A stretch of 32,694 nt of DNA from Syntrophomonas sp. UBA4922 (GCA_002398825.1 DHBS01000003.1:42323-75016), one strand, 5' to 3'. Positions 6,750-15,037 are shown, numbered from the stretch's first letter. The notes: generated by a model from the sequence alone, not told the origin. Numbers and translations are program-made.

Positions 6750-7246
6750 TGCGCCAACTACACCGGGATTATCTTAAGCTGGACCGATCCCTTGGCCCAG
6801 AGGCTAAATATCAGGCAGATTAAGAACCCCGGACAATAGAGGAAAGTAGCGGCAGGGAAAGCCCAGTTTAACAGAAAAAGACATTAGCCGGAGGAGCGAA
6901 ATACTGACCTTTAATATTGGTTCCCAGGCTCTTGAGCATATTACAAACACCTGTTAAAAGCGGGTTGGGCCCTGTGAGACTCTCACCAGAAACCTTCAGG
7001 CCCATAGTCAATCCCGGGTTGGCATCGGCCGGGTAAAAACATTTTTGTGAAAAATAACGGTTAAATAGCAGCATCATATTTGCTCAACTCATATTATTTT
7101 GTATTCTAGTTAGTGAGGGCAGGATTGTCGACAAACCGGATGTAAAACCGCAAGGACTATGCTGATTAGATTCTGCCGAAAAAGAGGCGGGGACGAGACA
7201 GGAATTTTGCTCCTACAATCCCTCCGTCTATCCAGACCAGCGGGAG
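6750..7246. other. Intergenic region without a supported gene
   Basis: About 500 bases hold no gene I can support. A 69-codon minus-strand frame at 6868-7077 has no ribosome binding site and no recognisable family, although its stretch KVSGESLTGPNPLLTG reads somewhat protein-like. I saw no riboswitch, tRNA or repeat here. Confidence 0.4.
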
Positions 7247-7738
7247 GTGGCAACAATTAAAAACTTGTACTATTATAAAACCGATGTCGGACTTATTGGC
7301 ATAGCCGATAATGGCCAGGCTGTTACCGACTTGTTTTTCGCCAACGAAATCGCACCCGGCGATGCGGTCCAAAAGGAAACCAGTCTCATCAGACAAACGG
7401 CTCACCAGATGGAGGAGTATTTGCAGGGTAAACGCAGATTTTTTGATTTACCATTGCATCTGGAAGGAACAGCGATGCAGCAGATGGTGTGGAAGGCATT
7501 GCTGAAGATTCCTTACGGCCAGACCCGCAGCTATAAACAGATCGCCGAGCAGATAGGCAGGCCCAGGGCTTACCGGGCTGTTGGCAGGGCCAACAACCGC
7601 AATCCCATCTCTATCATAGTGCCCTGTCACCGCGTTATTGGCGCTAATGGCAAACTGGTGGGATATGGCGGCGGATTGGAATTAAAGCAGCACCTGTTAA
7701 ATCTGGAAAGAGTTCATGCTGGTCAGAGTTTTGCGTAA
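7247..7738 (+). CDS. ogt: Methylated-DNA--protein-cysteine S-methyltransferase
   Basis: This suicide enzyme moves the alkyl group from O6-alkylguanine (and O4-alkylthymine) in DNA to its own Cys. The C-terminal domain has IPYGQTRSYKQIA, RAVGRANNRNP and the active-site motif IVPCHRVIGANG with the acceptor Cys near residue 126, then GYGGGLELKQHLLNLE. At about 160 residues it has the usual short bacterial length. The start is uncertain. GTG 7247 overlaps the only Shine-Dalgarno-like sequence (GGGAGG), so it is placed too close to it. An ATT codon at 7256 would have good spacing and give MKNLYYYKT, a typical family N-terminus. TTG 7265 is another option. The next gene follows 58 bp downstream. 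Confidence 0.92.
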   Translation: MATIKNLYYYKTDVGLIGIADNGQAVTDLFFANEIAPGDAVQKETSLIRQTAHQMEEYLQGKRRFFDLPLHLEGTAMQQMVWKALLKIPYGQTRSYKQIAEQIGRPRAYRAVGRANNRNPISIIVPCHRVIGANGKLVGYGGGLELKQHLLNLERVHAGQSFA

Positions 7739-7796
7739 GACTGATGACAAGCCTCCGGTGCAGATTAAGGATTCATAGCTGGAAAGGCGGTTCTAA

Positions 7797-8234
7797 ATGG
7801 AAAAGGGGAAGATTTATGCAATTTCGATTAGCCCGGAAAGGGGACAGCTGAAACAGGAAGTCGCCGAAGCCAGAGTGATAGCCGGCTACGGCATAGAAAA
7901 TGATGGGCATGCGGGAGATTGGGGACGGCAGATCACCTGTCTCAACCGGCAAAGCGTACTCAAAGCCAATCGGCAGCATGATTTAAATGTTGGTCCCGGC
8001 GGTTTTGCGGAAAATATTTTAATTGACGGATTGGATTTCTCCGCAATTGCTGTAGGCAGCAGACTGAAACTGGGTCAAGAGGCAGTCATAGAGGTGACCC
8101 AGATTGGCAAAGAAGATCATCCCAGCGTAGTGACCAGAACTCTGGGCATCAGCCTTTTACCCGCCGAAGGATTATTCTGTAAAGCCTTGAGCGGAGGCGT
8201 GATACGCAAAGGGGATGCGATTGAAATACTTTAA
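7797..8234 (+). CDS. MOSC-domain protein
   Basis: The 145-residue protein is a stand-alone MOSC domain, the beta-barrel fold of the C-terminus of molybdenum cofactor sulfurases. Supporting features are DGHAGDWGRQITCLN near the start, GGFAENILIDGLDF in the middle and the conserved Cys (C128) in EGLFCKALSGGVIRKGD near the end. MOSC proteins are thought to carry sulfur as a persulfide or to bind molybdopterin; the substrate of this small form is unknown. No molybdenum gene is visible nearby. It follows the ogt gene closely and is closed by a terminator about 90 bases downstream. Confidence 0.88.
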   Translation: MEKGKIYAISISPERGQLKQEVAEARVIAGYGIENDGHAGDWGRQITCLNRQSVLKANRQHDLNVGPGGFAENILIDGLDFSAIAVGSRLKLGQEAVIEVTQIGKEDHPSVVTRTLGISLLPAEGLFCKALSGGVIRKGDAIEIL

Positions 8235-8322
8235 GCGCAAAGCTCAAATACCAAACCGGCTCGAGGCACAACCGATTAGAGATAACTGAAATCATTTAAG
8301 CCTTATTATTTATGGCCTGAAA

Positions 8323-8363
8323 CCCGGCGGTACAGCTGTCCGAAAGTACCGCCCCGGGTTTTT
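8323..8363 (+). terminator. Intrinsic terminator after the MOSC gene
   Basis: CCCGGCGGTAC pairs with GTACCGCCCCGGG (two bulged C) around a 12-base loop, followed by TTTTT. It ends the ogt-MOSC unit before azlC. Confidence 0.8.
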
Positions 8364-8450
8364 GGGTTACCCGGAGTGTCATTTTAAGATTACTAGAATG
8401 CCGGAAATAAATCTGGGCTGCGAGTTTATTTGTATGGTAGACTTTTATCT

Positions 8451-9224
8451 ATGAATGAGAGCAGCAATGTCAATAAATCAGCTGAGGAACAGGAGGCCCG
8501 GTTCACGCCGGCTGAAGCAAATACAGCGCAAACTTTTGCACAGGGGCTAAAAGCCGGACTGCCCATCGCTATTGGCTATCTTCCCATTGCCATCGCCTTT
8601 GGGCTTCTGGCGCGCTCGGCAGGGGTTTCCCTCTATGTGGCCGTATTGATGTCATTACTGGTCTTTGCCGGAGCCAGCCAGTTCATCGCCGTAAACCTTC
8701 TGGCTTTGGGCACACAGGCCTGGGAAATCATTTTGACCACCCTGGTGATCAACCTGCGCCATTTCTTGATGACCGCTTCACTCTCCCAGCGTCTGGCTCC
8801 GGAATTGTCCAAAAAATGGAGAAGCCTTCTGGCTTTTGGGATAACTGATGAGACCTTTACGGTAGCCTCCCTGCAAACCCCATCCATTCTGACAGCGCCT
8901 TTTGTACTGGGACTTAACCTGATCGCTTACTCATCCTGGGTATTGGGAACCGGGGCGGGGGTATTGCTAGCCGGCGGATTGCCCGCGGCAATACAGGCCA
9001 GTATGGGTATTGCTCTCTATGCGATGTTTATCGGGCTCCTGGTACCTTCTTTGCGCAACGGTCTGCCGGTCATAGTGGTGGTATCAGCGGCTGTAGCCCT
9101 TCAGGGGCTTATGAACTGGGTGCCGGTGCTCAGCTTCCTGGCCACCGGCTGGAAGTTGGTCATTTCGGCCAGCCTGGCGGCGATGCTGGGGGCGGCGTTT
9201 TATCCGGAGGGGGTGGAGAGCTGA
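8451..9224 (+). CDS. azlC: AzlC-family branched-chain amino acid exporter, large subunit
   Basis: The protein matches the AzlC family: FAQGLKAGLPIAIGYLPIAIAFGLLARSAG opens the membrane part, followed by VFAGASQFIAVNLL, TLVINLRHFLMTASLS and FGITDETFTVA, all typical. With AzlD it forms an inner-membrane permease that in the known cases exports branched-chain amino acids or their analogues. About seven hydrophobic segments are visible. ATG 8451 (MNESSNVNK) is preferred over TTG 8430, but neither has a clear ribosome binding site, so the N-terminus is uncertain. The gene runs straight into azlD. Confidence 0.92.
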   Translation: MNESSNVNKSAEEQEARFTPAEANTAQTFAQGLKAGLPIAIGYLPIAIAFGLLARSAGVSLYVAVLMSLLVFAGASQFIAVNLLALGTQAWEIILTTLVINLRHFLMTASLSQRLAPELSKKWRSLLAFGITDETFTVASLQTPSILTAPFVLGLNLIAYSSWVLGTGAGVLLAGGLPAAIQASMGIALYAMFIGLLVPSLRNGLPVIVVVSAAVALQGLMNWVPVLSFLATGWKLVISASLAAMLGAAFYPEGVES

Positions 9225-9238
9225 GCGCTTTAGAACTG

Positions 9239-9526
9239 ATGCTGATCGTTGTCTTAATGGCTGCGGTTACCTATATACCCCGTATGCTGCCACTGGTTTT
9301 TTTGCGCGATATACGAATGCCGCCTTACCTGCGGGCCTGCCTGCAGTTCATCCCTTATGCCGTCCTGGGCGCGCTTATTTTCCCGGGGGCGCTTTATTCC
9401 ACCGGCAATATATCAACCGCCATCGCCGGAATAATGGGATCGGCTATCCTGGCCTTCTTGCGCCTCAATCTGGTTATAGTCGTGGTAGGCGGAATCCTCT
9501 GTGCCTATCTCTTCGGCCTGCTGTGA
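9239..9526 (+). CDS. azlD: AzlD-family exporter, small subunit
   Basis: The 95-residue hydrophobic protein starts LMAAVTYIPRMLPLVFL, the conserved AzlD N-terminus, and has about four membrane segments. It works as the small partner of AzlC. The ATG at 9239 has no well-spaced ribosome binding site. A CTG at 9221, in frame and overlapping the azlC stop (CTGA), sits 10 bases after GGAGG and would add the family-typical extra residues (SALEL), so translation may begin there by coupling. No regulator of the azl operon is seen nearby. Confidence 0.9.
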   Translation: MLIVVLMAAVTYIPRMLPLVFLRDIRMPPYLRACLQFIPYAVLGALIFPGALYSTGNISTAIAGIMGSAILAFLRLNLVIVVVGGILCAYLFGLL

Positions 9527-9620
9527 CCGGAAGACGATTTAGCTTGCAGCCGCTGCCAGGGATCACGGGATTAGATCGTACGCGGAATGACGCGTGGGGA
9601 TGCATGCAACAAGTATACAG

Positions 9621-9666
9621 AAAAAACTCGAGTCTGTCCTCACACCTCGGCGTAATGACAGACTCG
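9621..9666 (-). terminator. Intrinsic terminator of purC (minus strand)
   Basis: Read on the minus strand, CGAGTCTGTC (9666-9657) pairs with GACAGACTCG (9638-9629) as a perfect 10-bp stem, followed by AGTTTTTTCTG. It lies ten bases beyond the purC stop. Confidence 0.85.
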
Positions 9667-9675
9667 CCTCGTTCT

Positions 9676-10362
9676 CTAGTCATTGAGCATGATTTTTTCC
9701 AGATCCAGAGGTTGGATGTGCCGGCCGTCTTGGTAGGCTCTCATATTGCCGCCGGAAATCTCGTCCACCAGCGTTATCTGCTGCTCAGGCCCCACCCGGC
9801 CGAATTCAAATTTGATGTCATACAGTTCCAAGCCTTTTTTGGCCATTTCATCCTTCACCACTCTGGTAATTTTACGGGTGAGTTCTTTTAATACCTGATA
9901 CTCGGACTTGGAAAGAATGCCCAGGAGTTCCAGGGCGTCCTCGGTAATGGGAGGGTCCTCGCGGGCATCGTCCTTCAAGGTCACTTCCACAAAATAATCC
10001 AGAGGCTGCGCTTCCTGTACATAATCGCCATAGCGGCGCAAGAAACTGCCTACCGCGCGCAAACGGCACACGACTTCCAGGCCTTTGCCGAATAGTAGCG
10101 CGGGTTTAACGGTCATAGTGGCATTTTCGATATCCGCGTCGATATAATGGGTAGGGATGCCCTGTTTTTCTAATAGCTCAAAGAAGTACTTTGTCAACCG
10201 CAGCCCGGCCCGTCCGGCGCCTTCAATTGTCAAACCAATGGTGTTGCAGCCCGGGTCAAATACCCCGTCCGCTCCGGTAGCATCATCTTTGAATTTCAGC
10301 AAATAATTGCCGTCTGCAAGACGGTAAACATTCTTGGTTTTGCCGGTATAAATCAGTTCCAA
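9676..10362 (-). CDS. purC: Phosphoribosylaminoimidazole-succinocarboxamide synthase (SAICAR synthetase)
   Basis: This enzyme joins CAIR and aspartate with ATP in purine synthesis. Family sequences seen are YTGKTKNVYRL at the start, LLKFKDDATGADG, VVCRLRAVGSFLRRYG, LYDIKFEFGR and LVDEISGGNMR. I choose TTG 10362 as start: AAAGGA ends 9 bases upstream and the protein then begins at the usual place (ELIYTGKTK). An ATG at 10407 is in frame but has no ribosome binding site and adds an atypical tail. The gene stands alone, with no other pur gene in the window, and has its own terminator. It lacks any visible leader riboswitch. Confidence 0.94.
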   Translation of the reverse strand: MELIYTGKTKNVYRLADGNYLLKFKDDATGADGVFDPGCNTIGLTIEGAGRAGLRLTKYFFELLEKQGIPTHYIDADIENATMTVKPALLFGKGLEVVCRLRAVGSFLRRYGDYVQEAQPLDYFVEVTLKDDAREDPPITEDALELLGILSKSEYQVLKELTRKITRVVKDEMAKKGLELYDIKFEFGRVGPEQQITLVDEISGGNMRAYQDGRHIQPLDLEKIMLND

Positions 10363-10538
10363 TTGCAACGATCCTTTCCAAGCCATTTTGGGCTTATTAT
10401 AACCCAAGTATTTCTAATGAAGCAATATTTACACATGGCCTTCAGCCCTTATCGCTTTTGTGGCATTATGTTCATAAAAGAATTGTTTAATGCTTGACCG
10501 GGTCATTCAAACTAATCGCACCGAAAGGGGATAATTGC

Positions 10539-10772
10539 ATGTCAGCTTTGCAGCGCCCTGTTCATCCGGTTCCGGATTTTGTTCTGGACGCACTCTTGAA
10601 GGAAGGTTTGATGGATAAGTACAAACGCCGGCCGCCATATCAACAAAATGATTATATAGGCTGGATTACACGAGCAAAACGCTATGAAACTCAGCTTAAG
10701 AGACTCAATCAAATGCTTAGCGAACTCAAAACAGGAGACAAATACATGGGTATGGATTACAAGGCGAAGTAG
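10539..10772 (+). CDS. Small YdeI/OmpD-associated (OmdA-like) protein
   Basis: The 77-residue protein starts at ATG 10539, eight bases after AAAGGGG. The centre, PPYQQNDYIGWITRAKRYETQLKRL, fits the bacteriocin-protection YdeI/OmpD-associated domain (PF13376), whose members have a similar Y..WI..AKR.ET..RR pattern. Here the domain stands alone, without the DUF1801-like part found in longer relatives. Its biochemical role is not established. It is divergent from purC, with about 175 bp between the two starts. The end is a basic tail. Confidence 0.72.
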   Translation: MSALQRPVHPVPDFVLDALLKEGLMDKYKRRPPYQQNDYIGWITRAKRYETQLKRLNQMLSELKTGDKYMGMDYKAK

Positions 10773-10831
10773 GGGAGCCGGGCACCTCCGCTTAAAAGCA
10801 TCACTTGTCAGGGAGTAGAAGCAATTTACTA

Positions 10832-12088
10832 TTACTGTGTCAGCCCTATGGGATTCTGCAGGGGAGGACTATTAACCAGCACGTGGTTTAACATGGCGTC
10901 CCGTATCTCTTCAGGACCGGCGCCATGACCGGATTCAAGCCAGATCAGCTCTTTGTAGGGGGCCTCGAGCACATTGTAATAACGCTCCAGCAGCGAAGAC
11001 ATGGCATTGACATCCTGGCGCCCCGCCAGGAAGTACATGGGAACCTCCATTCTGGCCGCTTGAGTGGTGAAGTCCAGATCCTCTAATTGCGGGTAGACCA
11101 CGGTAAATGACTGTATTAACCCCCTGGCGAAATTGACTTTGTCAACCAGACCATATTCGTCCGCGAACTGCGGGACCAGAAAGGCTACCATTTCCACGCG
11201 TATATTTCCCATATGCTCAAACAGAACGTTGTTGTAGGCGGCATATTTATAGGCCATACCCTCCCCGAAATAAGGTGGCTCGCCATAACCGCTGAGCTTT
11301 TGCAGCAAATCCTGTTCGCCTTTTTCAGCAGCCAGCTGCAGGCTTAACCGATAACCCAGTCGGTCGTTTTCAACGGTATTGACCATTTGTCCGGTTCCTA
11401 TATAGGCATAGTAGTTTTCAGGATGCTGATGCACCAGTTTGGTGCCGATTATAGTACCCCAGGACAGCCCCATTACATAGATCTTATCTTGATTAAAGCG
11501 CTGGCACAGTAATTCCGTCAGTTCCCGGGCATCAGAGACGAATCGATCCACCGTCAGTGTGGATATGGGAACCGCTCCATAAGACTTGCCGGTGCCGGGC
11601 TGATCCCAATTTACCACCACAAAATCATCCTCCAGGGGCTTAAGGGTCAGGGAATTGGCGGGAAAACCGCCTGCGCCCGGACCTCCGATTCCCAGATATA
11701 ACAATACCGGTTTGTCGGCGTCTTTCCCCCGGATGGTTATCCATTGTTCTGTGCCGCCTAACCGCACCTTTTCCAGAACCGCAATGCTATTGTCACCGGT
11801 AATACCGGGAGTGGCGGCGTAATGCTGGGAGGCCGCTACAGCTAACAGAGCTAAGCCAACCAACCCCAAAATTATACCCACAGCAGCCAGAACGCTCCTG
11901 CGCATACGAAACCAAAATATCATCAGAACGAATTGCATAGCAAACAACAGCATCCAAACATAAAACGGCACAGCAGTGGCAATAGGCAAATCTGCTACTG
12001 GTAGGATTGATAATATATAGGTGATCAAAACAGTGGCGGTCAATATGATGTTTCCCAGGCTGTTTAACGATTTGGCTGGTTGGTTCAT
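10832..12088 (-). CDS. Membrane-anchored alpha/beta hydrolase, proline iminopeptidase-like
   Basis: The 418-residue protein begins with about three membrane segments (residues ~10-90). The rest is an alpha/beta-hydrolase domain with an oxyanion-loop GIGGPGAGG, VVNWDQPGTGKSYG, the nucleophile elbow GLSWGT and a late ESGHGAGPEE with the likely catalytic His; the acid is probably in the LAGRQDVN segment. This arrangement is closest to the proline iminopeptidase / S33 family. The catalytic domain presumably faces outside, but orientation is not proven. The start at 12088 is firm (AGGAGGG nine bases upstream). The substrate is unknown. Confidence 0.85.
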   Translation of the reverse strand: MNQPAKSLNSLGNIILTATVLITYILSILPVADLPIATAVPFYVWMLLFAMQFVLMIFWFRMRRSVLAAVGIILGLVGLALLAVAASQHYAATPGITGDNSIAVLEKVRLGGTEQWITIRGKDADKPVLLYLGIGGPGAGGFPANSLTLKPLEDDFVVVNWDQPGTGKSYGAVPISTLTVDRFVSDARELTELLCQRFNQDKIYVMGLSWGTIIGTKLVHQHPENYYAYIGTGQMVNTVENDRLGYRLSLQLAAEKGEQDLLQKLSGYGEPPYFGEGMAYKYAAYNNVLFEHMGNIRVEMVAFLVPQFADEYGLVDKVNFARGLIQSFTVVYPQLEDLDFTTQAARMEVPMYFLAGRQDVNAMSSLLERYYNVLEAPYKELIWLESGHGAGPEEIRDAMLNHVLVNSPPLQNPIGLTQ

Positions 12089-12198
12089 GAATCACCCTCC
12101 TGTTAGGCTGCTGTTTATTAACTTTGTATCATAAAGCCGTTAAAATATATAGAGCGAAATCTCTATTGCCGCACGATCAGAGACAAGGAGGATGTATT

Positions 12199-12555
12199 GT
12201 GGCCAAACCTACATTTGATGAATTTACGGAAATGGTGGATGAAGCGGTTAATCGCGTCCCGTCTTATTATTATCGCTGCCTCAACGGAGGCTTCAATGTT
12301 CTGCGGAAGAAAAAGCGCGAAGATGAATTTTACATAATGGGTGAGTATGTCGAGGACGAGCATCTGGGGTGTCTCATCGTTTTTTACTACGGTTCATTCG
12401 CTGCTTTGTTACATGACGAGCCCCTGGAAAGCTGGGAACAAGAGATTATGGATACGGTTCTGCACGAATTGCAGCATCACCTGGAATCCATGGCGGGGTG
12501 TGATGACCTGGCCCGCAGGGAAATCGAGGAATTGGAGAAAACCTTGCGAAAATAG
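12199..12555 (+). CDS. Zincin-like metallopeptidase family protein (DUF1025/PF06262 type)
   Basis: The GTG at 12199 is chosen: AAGGAGG lies about 8 bases upstream, while the in-frame ATG at 12124 has no such site. The 118-residue protein has the zinc-binding motif VLHELQHHLESMAG (HExxH plus an extra His) followed by DDLARRE, as in small possible metallopeptidases of the PF06262 family. The usual third ligand would be the Asp after the motif. The N-terminal half (FDEFTEMVDEAVNRVP) also matches the family opening. It is probably cytoplasmic; no substrate is known. Confidence 0.85.
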   Translation: MAKPTFDEFTEMVDEAVNRVPSYYYRCLNGGFNVLRKKKREDEFYIMGEYVEDEHLGCLIVFYYGSFAALLHDEPLESWEQEIMDTVLHELQHHLESMAGCDDLARREIEELEKTLRK

Positions 12556-12774
12556 AAGGTTTCACCCTAGGAACAGGACGTTTGGACTGTATAACCCCAA
12601 TTGGAATGTTTTGGCCCTGGTTGATCTATCCCGCAGTTATCTCGAAACCGGCTTCGGCCTTTAAACCATATCCTATCCCGGGGTTTTTCCATTATATACC
12701 ATGCAAATGTACACGAAACCGACATAATGGTGTGCTACCATATACAGAGACATTAAGGAGTGTGATTCGAAACA

Positions 12775-13665
12775 ATGAATGAAAGCAAATCCAACTTAAC
12801 GCGGCTGATAGCCTTAATTGTGATTTTCACCATCATTGGTGTGGGAGCGGGCTATGGGGCAGCACAACTGAGGCAGCCGGTGGTGGCCAGCGTCGATAGC
12901 GAAAAAATCACTAAAGATGAGTTTTATGATTCGCTGGTTAAAGCCAACGGCAATCAGATTCTGGATTCTCTGATAGCTCAAAAGATCATCAAGCTCGAAT
13001 CCGCAAAACAGAACATTGTGGTTTCCGAAGCAGAGATCCAAACGGAACTTAATAAATATTATGACTACTACGGAGGCGAGCAAGCCTTTATTGACACTAT
13101 TCAGGCCAACGGCCACACTATAGATGAAGTGAAGGAGGATACGGCGACAAACCTTCAGGTTAAAAAGCTGATGGCCCCAAACATCACTGTAAGCGAAGAA
13201 GATATACAAGCTTATTTTGAAGAAAACCAGGATTCCTTTGCGCAGCCCGAGCAGGTCAAAGCCAGTCACATTCTGGTTGACAGTGCGGAAAAAGCCAATG
13301 AAGTTAAGGCCAAGTTGGATGGCGGCGCCGATTTTGCTCAACTTGCGCAGGAGTATTCCACTGACACCAGCAACAAGGATAGCGGCGGAGATTTGGGATA
13401 CTTCGAAAGAAATACCATGGTGGAGGAATTTGAGGAAGCCGCTTTCTCATTAGGAGTCGGTGCCATCAGCGCTCCTGTGCAGACCGAGTACGGCTACCAT
13501 ATCATAAATGTCACCGACAAAAAGGCCGCCCAGGAACCCAACTATGAAGCCAGTAAAGAAGGCATCAGAAATACTTTGCTGGATGAAAAAATAAGTGATG
13601 AATATTCCGCCTGGATGGACGGGTTGTACCAACAGTATAATGTACAGAACTATTTATCCGAATAA
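12775..13665 (+). CDS. prsA: PrsA-like foldase / parvulin-type peptidyl-prolyl isomerase
   Basis: The 296-residue protein has an N-terminal membrane anchor (residues ~9-30), a SurA/PrsA-type chaperone region with KITKDEFYDSLVKANG, and a parvulin domain (about 155-255: VKASHILVDS, GADFAQLAQEYSTD, SGGDLGYFERNTMVEEFEEAAFSL, TEYGYHIINV). It isomerises prolyl bonds and helps exported proteins fold outside the membrane. Unlike Bacillus PrsA it has no lipobox Cys, so it is held by an uncleaved anchor or by a signal peptide. AAGGAG lies about 14 bases before the ATG, a little far. It stands alone. Confidence 0.9.
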   Translation: MNESKSNLTRLIALIVIFTIIGVGAGYGAAQLRQPVVASVDSEKITKDEFYDSLVKANGNQILDSLIAQKIIKLESAKQNIVVSEAEIQTELNKYYDYYGGEQAFIDTIQANGHTIDEVKEDTATNLQVKKLMAPNITVSEEDIQAYFEENQDSFAQPEQVKASHILVDSAEKANEVKAKLDGGADFAQLAQEYSTDTSNKDSGGDLGYFERNTMVEEFEEAAFSLGVGAISAPVQTEYGYHIINVTDKKAAQEPNYEASKEGIRNTLLDEKISDEYSAWMDGLYQQYNVQNYLSE

Positions 13666-13697
13666 GTTTAATAGGCGTTGAGGTCATATCTTGATGC

Positions 13698-13765
13698 CCG
13701 GTCATTAAAAACCATAGTTTTGTATCTATCATAATGACCGGTTCAAGCCGCCCATTATGATGGGC
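13698..13765. other. Pair of inverted repeats after prsA
   Basis: CCGGTCATTA (13698-13707) and TAATGACCGG (13732-13741) are a perfect 10-bp inverted repeat with a 24-base loop. GCCCAT and ATGGGC (13750-13755, 13760-13765) form a second hairpin. Neither is followed by a run of T. They may end or stabilise the prsA transcript or be part of a small structured RNA in the 269-base gap before padR. Confidence 0.45.
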
Positions 13766-13883
13766 TATTACAAGCAAAACCACATGCCAACCTCTTTCTC
13801 CGGGGACTTTGACAGTATGTCTTCCATTTAAGGAATGACATGCCGGCAAGGTCCCCTTATTCATGCCGCTTATCCCATCTACA

Positions 13884-13912
13884 TTGACAGACATAGTAAT
13901 ATGTTATATATT
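13884..13912 (+). promoter_or_regulatory. Sigma-A promoter of the padR operon with overlapping palindromic operator
   Basis: TTGACA (13884-13889), 17 bases, TATATT (13907-13912) is a near-consensus promoter. The AT-rich, partly symmetric stretch at about 13895-13919 (TAGTAATA and TTATACTA arms) overlaps the -10 box, a common place for PadR self-repression. The ATG follows after a leader of only about 15 bases. Confidence 0.8.
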
Positions 13913-13934
13913 ATACTATAGGAGGTGTAATAAT

Positions 13935-14288
13935 ATGGGTGGCAGAATTACGACAGATTTGATACGCGGTCACACCGATACCATCATCCTGAACATACTG
14001 CGGCAAGGAGACAGCTACGGATACGAGATTTATAAAACCATCATCGCATTGAGCGGACAGCAATATGAACTGAAAGAAGCCACCCTGTATTCGGCTTTCA
14101 GACGCTTGGAGCATGACGATTTGATTGCCTCTTATTGGGGCGATGAGTCCCAGGGAGGCAGGCGCAAGTATTACCGCATCACGGAAAAAGGCCGGGAGAA
14201 CTATGAACAGAATAGAAAAGACTGGCGCTTTGCCAAGGATATTCTGGATAAATTGATAGAAGGAGGCCTTGAAAATGTTGAAAAGTGA
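13935..14288 (+). CDS. PadR-family transcriptional regulator
   Basis: ATG 13935 follows AGGAGGTG and is preferred over an in-frame ATG at 13863 that lies upstream of the promoter. The 117-residue protein has the PadR winged helix: HTDTIILNILRQGDSYGYEIYKTI, KEATLYSAFRRLEHDDLI and the wing GGRRKYYRITEKG. PadR proteins usually repress the gene next to them and their own. The stop overlaps the start of the next gene by 14 bases, the usual PadR plus membrane-protein pair. The ligand is unknown. Confidence 0.93.
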   Translation: MGGRITTDLIRGHTDTIILNILRQGDSYGYEIYKTIIALSGQQYELKEATLYSAFRRLEHDDLIASYWGDESQGGRRKYYRITEKGRENYEQNRKDWRFAKDILDKLIEGGLENVEK

Positions 14289-14931
14289 TAGTCCCCTCAA
14301 TAAAAAAATCAACGATTACCTGGACCATTTATTTTCCGGGGTTGGAGCCAGTCAACAACTCTTTGATTTAAAGGAAGAACTGGCAACCAATCTTAAGGAA
14401 AAGACTCAGGATATCAAAGCCCGCGGTCTGGATGATGATCAGGCCTTCAGAGAGGCGGTGATTTCAATGGGTGACCTGGGCGGCCTGGTCGATGATATGC
14501 GCAGGCTGGGGCAAGATACCGCCAGACAAACGGTATATACATCTATGAGCGCTCGTATTTCAACCGCAGGCATAGTGATCGGGGTGTTGCTGATTCTTTT
14601 CGGATTATTCACCTCAGCCATGCTGTATTTCATGCGCGGCTCCGGGGTTGAGGTAGCGGGCGCCGGGATATTCGTGGTTGCCGGGGGAGCCCTGGTGACT
14701 TATAGCGTACTGACCAGGGAAAGCAGAAATAAATATGCCATGAACAAGGTCAGGGCGGCTCTTTACGCCATATCGGTAGGGCTTTTGCTTTTCAGTCTTT
14801 TCACCGGATTAGTAACCCGTTATGCCACTGGTGAGATGTTCATTGCCATAGCTTCGGTTATGATATTCTTCCTGGCAGGCACCGGATTGTTCCTTGCCCT
14901 GGCCTTAACCGGAACCGATCGCCGCAAATAG
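14275..14931 (+). CDS. Membrane protein with N-terminal permease-prefix-like domain
   Basis: ATG 14275 lies 8 bases after AAGGAGG inside the end of padR; a TTG two codons upstream is also in frame. Residues 1-85 are cytoplasmic and resemble the domain often found with PadR (INDYLDHLFSGVGASQQLFDLKEELATNLKEK, then AFREAVISMGDLGGLVDDM). After that come four hydrophobic segments (about 95-115, 123-140, 160-180, 190-212). Such PadR-linked proteins are likely involved in envelope stress, by family association only. The product has 218 residues and no catalytic motif. Confidence 0.82.
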   Translation: MLKSDSPLNKKINDYLDHLFSGVGASQQLFDLKEELATNLKEKTQDIKARGLDDDQAFREAVISMGDLGGLVDDMRRLGQDTARQTVYTSMSARISTAGIVIGVLLILFGLFTSAMLYFMRGSGVEVAGAGIFVVAGGALVTYSVLTRESRNKYAMNKVRAALYAISVGLLLFSLFTGLVTRYATGEMFIAIASVMIFFLAGTGLFLALALTGTDRRK

Positions 14932-14983
14932 AAGTCTTGGAGCCAGTCGCCGCCCACCCGGGCTGGCTGCTTAAAACCATGGC

Positions 14984-15017
14984 GGGGACGGGATCAGGAT
15001 AAAGGTTCTCTGTCCCC
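14984..15017. repeat. GGGGAC...GTCCCC inverted repeat
   Basis: GGGGAC (14984-14989) and GTCCCC (15012-15017) flank GGTTCTCT, between the permease-prefix gene and the next one. It resembles small dispersed GGGGAC/GTCCCC repeats found in some Firmicutes genomes. The family assignment is from memory and needs a genome-wide count. Just before it, AGCCAG (14941-14946) and CTGGCT (14963-14968) form a hairpin without a T-run. Confidence 0.3.
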
Positions 15018-15037
15018 TTATTTATGGAGGTAAGTTT

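Noticed and set aside
6868..7077. 69-codon minus-strand frame
   Set aside because: No ribosome binding site, no known family and no partner; the amino acid pattern alone is not enough.
13565..13894. 109-codon minus-strand frame after prsA
   Set aside because: It overlaps the end of prsA in antisense, has no ribosome binding site, and its unusual composition comes from the inverted repeats in the gap.
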